Source: Alkalihalobacillus pseudalcaliphilus | GTDB taxonomy: Bacteria; Bacillota; Bacilli; Bacillales; Bacillaceae_D | Assembly: GCF_028610675.1 (NCBI RefSeq) | Contig: NZ_JAQQWS010000004.1 | Span: 284,755 to 348,754, forward strand | Length of the DNA stretch: 64,000 nucleotides | Reading direction: 5' to 3' | In this document: piece after piece, positions 61,193-64,000 of the stretch | How positions within the stretch are numbered: position 1 is the first letter of the stretch | Layout: each line of letters starts with the position of its first letter | Made by a program: the position numbers and the translations under genes | The notes under the pieces: generated by a model | What the model was told of the DNA's origin: nothing | Databases searched by the model: none | What the model saw: the letters and a program-made list of their open reading frames with translations, nothing else

Positions 61193-63001
61193 ATGGCCAA
61201 AGCACTAGCAAAAAGAAGTGAAATTCCTGCAGAAAAAACATGGGATCTAGAAGCGATATTCTCTACAGATGAACAGTGGGAAAAGGAGTACAAATCTGTA
61301 TTGGAAGCTATTCCTTCCTTACAAAAATATCAAGGAAAACTCGCAGACTCCGAAGAAACTTTATACAATGCCATTAAAGAACAGCATGAACTTTCTGAAA
61401 GGTTAGGAAAGATTTATACATATTCCCATATGAGATATGACCAAGATACAACAAATTCCTTTTATCAAGGTCTAAATGACCGTGCAAAGAGTTTAGCTTC
61501 ACAATTTGGTCAAGCAGCTTCTTATTTTGTTCCAGAAATTCTCTCTGTAGACCAAGAGATTATTGAAACATATATAAGCAATCATGAAGGTCTTCAGCAG
61601 TTCCGCCAAATGTTTAATGAATTAAATGAAGAGCGTGAGCATGTATTATCAGAAGCTGAAGAGGCTATCTTGGCTAAAGCAAGTGAAGCTCTAGGAACAG
61701 CAAGTAATACATTCGGAATGTTAAATAATGCTGATTTGAAATTTCCAAGTGTTAAGGATGAGAATGGTGAAGAAGTAGAAATCACACACGGTCGTTATAT
61801 TCGCTTTTTAGAAAGTAGTGATCGTCGTGTTCGTGAAGAGGCATTTAAAGCTGTTTACCAAACATATGGTTCTTATAAAAATACCTTTGCATCTACTTTA
61901 AGTGGACAAGTAAAGAAGAATCAATTTTATGCAAAAGTAAGGAAGTATGAATCGGCTCGTCAAGCGGCACTAAGTAACAACCATATTCCAGAAGTTGTCT
62001 ATGACCAGTTAATTGATACGGTCAATAAGCATTTACACTTATTACATCGTTATATCAAGCTACGTAAAAAAGTTCTAGGCGTCGATGAGCTTCATATGTA
62101 TGATTTGTACACACCATTAGTCGCAGATGTCAAAATGGAAATCCCTTATGAAGAAGCGAAAGAGCTTGTACTAAAAGGTGTAGCTCCTCTTGGTGAAGAA
62201 TATGTAGCCACTTTAAGAGATGGCTTTGACAAACGCTGGGTTGATGTAGAGGAAAACGTAGGGAAAAGAAGTGGTGCTTACTCTTCAGGAGCATATGGGA
62301 CAATGCCTTATATTTTAATGAATTGGCAAGATAATGTTTCTAATCTATTTACGTTAGCTCATGAATTTGGTCACAGCTTGCATAGTTATTACACGCGCAA
62401 ACACCAGCCGTATGTATATGGCAATTACACGATTTTTGTCGCTGAAGTTGCTTCCACTTTAAATGAAGCTCTTCTAAATGATTATCTTGTAAAAAATACT
62501 GAAGATGCGAAAAAGAAATTATACTTATTAAATCATTTCTTAGAAGGTTTTAGAGGAACGGTTTTCCGTCAAACGATGTTTGCAGAGTTTGAATATGCGA
62601 TCCACGAAAAAGCTGCTGCTGGGGAAGCACTAACACCCGATCTACTTACACAGACCTATTATGATTTAAATAAAAAATACTTCGGTGAGGATTTAGTGAT
62701 AGATGAGGAAATTGGTTTAGAGTGGTCAAGAATTCCACACTTCTACTATAATTTCTATGTATATCAATATGCGACTGGTTATAGTGCAGCGGCTGCCTTA
62801 TCTAAGCAGATTTTAGAAGAGGGAGAACCTGCGGTTGAGAGATATTTAAGCTTCTTGAAGGCTGGAAGCTCAGATTATCCAATTGAAGTATTAAAACAAG
62901 CTGGCGTTGATATGACATCTTCTGAGCCAATTGAACAAGCATTAGCTGTTTTTGAAGAAACATTAACAGAAATGGAAAAGCTCATCGATGAAATCAAGTA
63001 A
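61193..63001 (+). CDS. pepF: Oligoendopeptidase F
   Basis: 602 aa M3 metallopeptidase. Zinc site HEFGH in TLAHEFGHSLHSYY near residue 390 with third ligand Glu in FVAEVASTLNEALLN near residue 418. The N-terminal half is helical, IPHFYYNFYVYQYATGY near 520 is typical of PepF. It cleaves 7-17-residue peptides in the cytoplasm. B. subtilis pepF (yjbG) also follows coiA. Site GGAGGTG. Confidence 0.95.
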   Translation: MAKALAKRSEIPAEKTWDLEAIFSTDEQWEKEYKSVLEAIPSLQKYQGKLADSEETLYNAIKEQHELSERLGKIYTYSHMRYDQDTTNSFYQGLNDRAKSLASQFGQAASYFVPEILSVDQEIIETYISNHEGLQQFRQMFNELNEEREHVLSEAEEAILAKASEALGTASNTFGMLNNADLKFPSVKDENGEEVEITHGRYIRFLESSDRRVREEAFKAVYQTYGSYKNTFASTLSGQVKKNQFYAKVRKYESARQAALSNNHIPEVVYDQLIDTVNKHLHLLHRYIKLRKKVLGVDELHMYDLYTPLVADVKMEIPYEEAKELVLKGVAPLGEEYVATLRDGFDKRWVDVEENVGKRSGAYSSGAYGTMPYILMNWQDNVSNLFTLAHEFGHSLHSYYTRKHQPYVYGNYTIFVAEVASTLNEALLNDYLVKNTEDAKKKLYLLNHFLEGFRGTVFRQTMFAEFEYAIHEKAAAGEALTPDLLTQTYYDLNKKYFGEDLVIDEEIGLEWSRIPHFYYNFYVYQYATGYSAAAALSKQILEEGEPAVERYLSFLKAGSSDYPIEVLKQAGVDMTSSEPIEQALAVFEETLTEMEKLIDEIK

Positions 63002-63010
63002 AACACAAAA

Positions 63011-63041
63011 AAAATGCTCCTAATTTGGAGCGTTTTTTTGG
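63011..63041. terminator. Bidirectional terminator after pepF
   Basis: AAATGCTCC pairs with GGAGCGTTT (one G-U) around TAATTT, then T run; the convergent small gene ends at 63042. Confidence 0.8.
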
Positions 63042-63224
63042 TTAAAAGCCACGAAACTTCTTTCTGGTCGGAAAACTCGGTGTCAACGTAAATAAAATAG
63101 ATAGAAATAATAAAGGCATTGCAATCCACTTAGGAAAAATATTTATAAACGATAGCAAGATTAAGTAAAATGAAAAGAGTATCGCACCAAGGCCAATCAT
63201 TGGTTTCAACCACTTCCAATGCAT
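63042..63224 (-). CDS. Small membrane protein, 60 aa
   Basis: MHWKWLKPMIGLGAILFSFY then two membrane spans (about 8-29 and 33-48) and a basic tail FPTRKKFRGF. GGAGTGGTGAT precedes the ATG at 63224. It converges on pepF and shares its terminator. No family recognised. Confidence 0.7.
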   Translation of the reverse strand: MHWKWLKPMIGLGAILFSFYLILLSFINIFPKWIAMPLLFLSILFTLTPSFPTRKKFRGF

Positions 63225-63307
63225 ATCACCACTCCTTACACAAGCTTTCTAACATTCCTATGCCATGTCTATAAGGAATAGACATAAGTCTGATTAGAAC
63301 ATAATCA

Positions 63308-63555
63308 AGTCGGAGTGTTGTAGGGAGAGGCGGGAAGTAACAACAGAAGCGGAGGAGCAGTGACGATGACGATCATATTGTGCTCAAAGCGAAATGATGA
63401 CAACGAAATGGCTTGGAGAGGCGTTAATGTTGTCCTCAAAGCGGAGTGACAACAACGAAAAGGTGTGGAGGGACTATCAAGTAACAACAAGTCGAAGAGG
63501 AAAGAGCCCGAGTTTTGTAGGAAAAGCCAAGAAGTAACAAACATGTCGGAGAAAA
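63308..63555. repeat. TTGT/ACAA hairpin repeat cluster (copy 2)
   Basis: Several short imperfect hairpins: TGTTGTAGGG-GGAAGTAACAACA, ATTGTGCTCAAAGCG-GATGACAACG, GTTGTCCTC-GGAGTGACAAC and TTTTGTAGGAAAAGCC-GAAGTAACAAA. The first block matches 32.96 kb. Interval 63225-64000 contains no gene. Confidence 0.65.
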
Positions 63556-63737
63556 AAAGGTATAGTGTAAGAAAAGTTAGGTATAGCCCCCAAGTATCGC
63601 TTATAACCTTTTTTTAATAGCAACAAGCAGAGCACCTATATTAGTATCAACTTCTTACTAAACACCCATAACGAAGTAAGGTATTTTACCATCAACATGC
63701 ATAATTTCCGGTAGCGAAGAGTAACGCTCCATGTCCG

Positions 63738-64000
63738 CATTTAATTTCATATACAACCCACATGGTGGAGCCAAAACCGCTCCACTACCAAACAAGATGA
63801 AAGTCATCTTTCGCCACCTTAAGGTTCATAAGGAATCGTGAAGATACCGAGACAAAACCTCGGAGTATCTGCACAAAGAGGCGGTTAATGTGAAGATACT
63901 AAGGCCAAACCTTGGAGTAACTACACAAAGAGAGGGTTAATGTGAAGATACCGAGACAAAACCTCGGAGTAACTGCACAAAGAGAGGGTTAATGTGAAGA
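63738..64000 (+). repeat. Dispersed repeat with hairpin units, cut by the window end (copy J)
   Basis: Left: TTAATTTCATATACAAC and GCTCCACTACCAAACAAGATG plus AAAGT; then TCGCCACCTTAAGGTTCATA and AGGAATCGTGAAGATAC exactly as in copy B; then at least three hairpin units at about 52-bp spacing (63850, 63902, 63954) continuing past base 64000. Inner stems read CCGAG/CTCGG or CTAAG/CTTGG. Confidence 0.85.

Overview
The window is chromosomal sequence from a low-GC, spore-forming Bacillaceae member. The evidence is strong AGGAGG-type Shine-Dalgarno sites, frequent TTG/GTG starts, a FapR-type operator, Spx/MecA/CoiA/Med homologues, and gene order that matches (from memory) the Bacillus subtilis yitT-ipi ... 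argCJBD-carAB-argF-yjzC ... med ... fabHA-fabF ... yjaZ ... yjbA-trpS ... yjbC-spx-yjbE-mecA-coiA(yjbF)-pepF(yjbG) segment. No rRNA, tRNA, CRISPR array, prophage or intact insertion sequence was seen. The species cannot be named from the sequence alone.

Layout. 1-2 kb: YitV-like hydrolase, YitT membrane protein and a BsuPI (Ipi-like) lipoprotein. 2.2-7.1 kb (minus strand): a SNF2-family helicase, a YwqB-like partner without its SWIM zinc finger, and very small proteins. 7.1-8.8 kb: azlCD amino-acid exporter divergent from an XRE-cupin regulator. 8.9-13.1 kb: assorted enzymes plus ctaG and a Sco protein (cytochrome oxidase assembly). 13.3-23.4 kb: complete arginine/carbamoyl-phosphate operon argCJBD-carAB-argF-yjzC, with a repeat element inserted between argJ and argB. 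23.5-24.4 kb: GC-rich array of 51-bp tandem repeats. 24.5-32.8 kb: yjaU/yjaV-position genes, release factor 3, Med, small proteins, and fabH-fabF behind a FapR operator. 33.1-41.4 kb: DHH-CBS-nucleotidyltransferase fusion, GNAT, and a cell-wall cluster (LysM-SleB hydrolase, CAP protein, D,D-carboxypeptidase with two WalR-type boxes), then coaA. 41.7-50 kb: topB, three Cys-rich paralogues that may be spore-surface proteins, YjaZ, YjbA, trpS. 50-55 kb: glycosyltransferase, thioredoxin-like, HD, hemolysin III and DUF4015 proteins. 55-64 kb: large repeat element with an assembly gap, then yjbC, spx, yjbE, mecA, coiA, pepF and another repeat element running off the end.

The most unusual content is intergenic. 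About ten dispersed elements share the termini (C)TAAGTACACTTTCATACAAAA and CCACCAACAAAGATGAAAGT. They have two kinds of interior. One kind carries a variable number (1, at least 13, at least 3) of 52-bp units. Each unit folds into a hairpin whose outer and inner stems show compensatory base changes. A separate 51-bp GC-rich array and a TTGT/ACAA hairpin family lie next to copies of the same element. No transposase was seen, so these look like non-autonomous, structured repeats that remain undescribed as far as I can tell from sequence alone.

Working together: the arg/car genes make citrulline from glutamate, bicarbonate and ammonia. FabH/FabF start and extend fatty acids under FapR control. 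Med, MecA, Spx and CoiA belong to the competence/stress regulatory and DNA-uptake network. The 37-40 kb genes remodel peptidoglycan.
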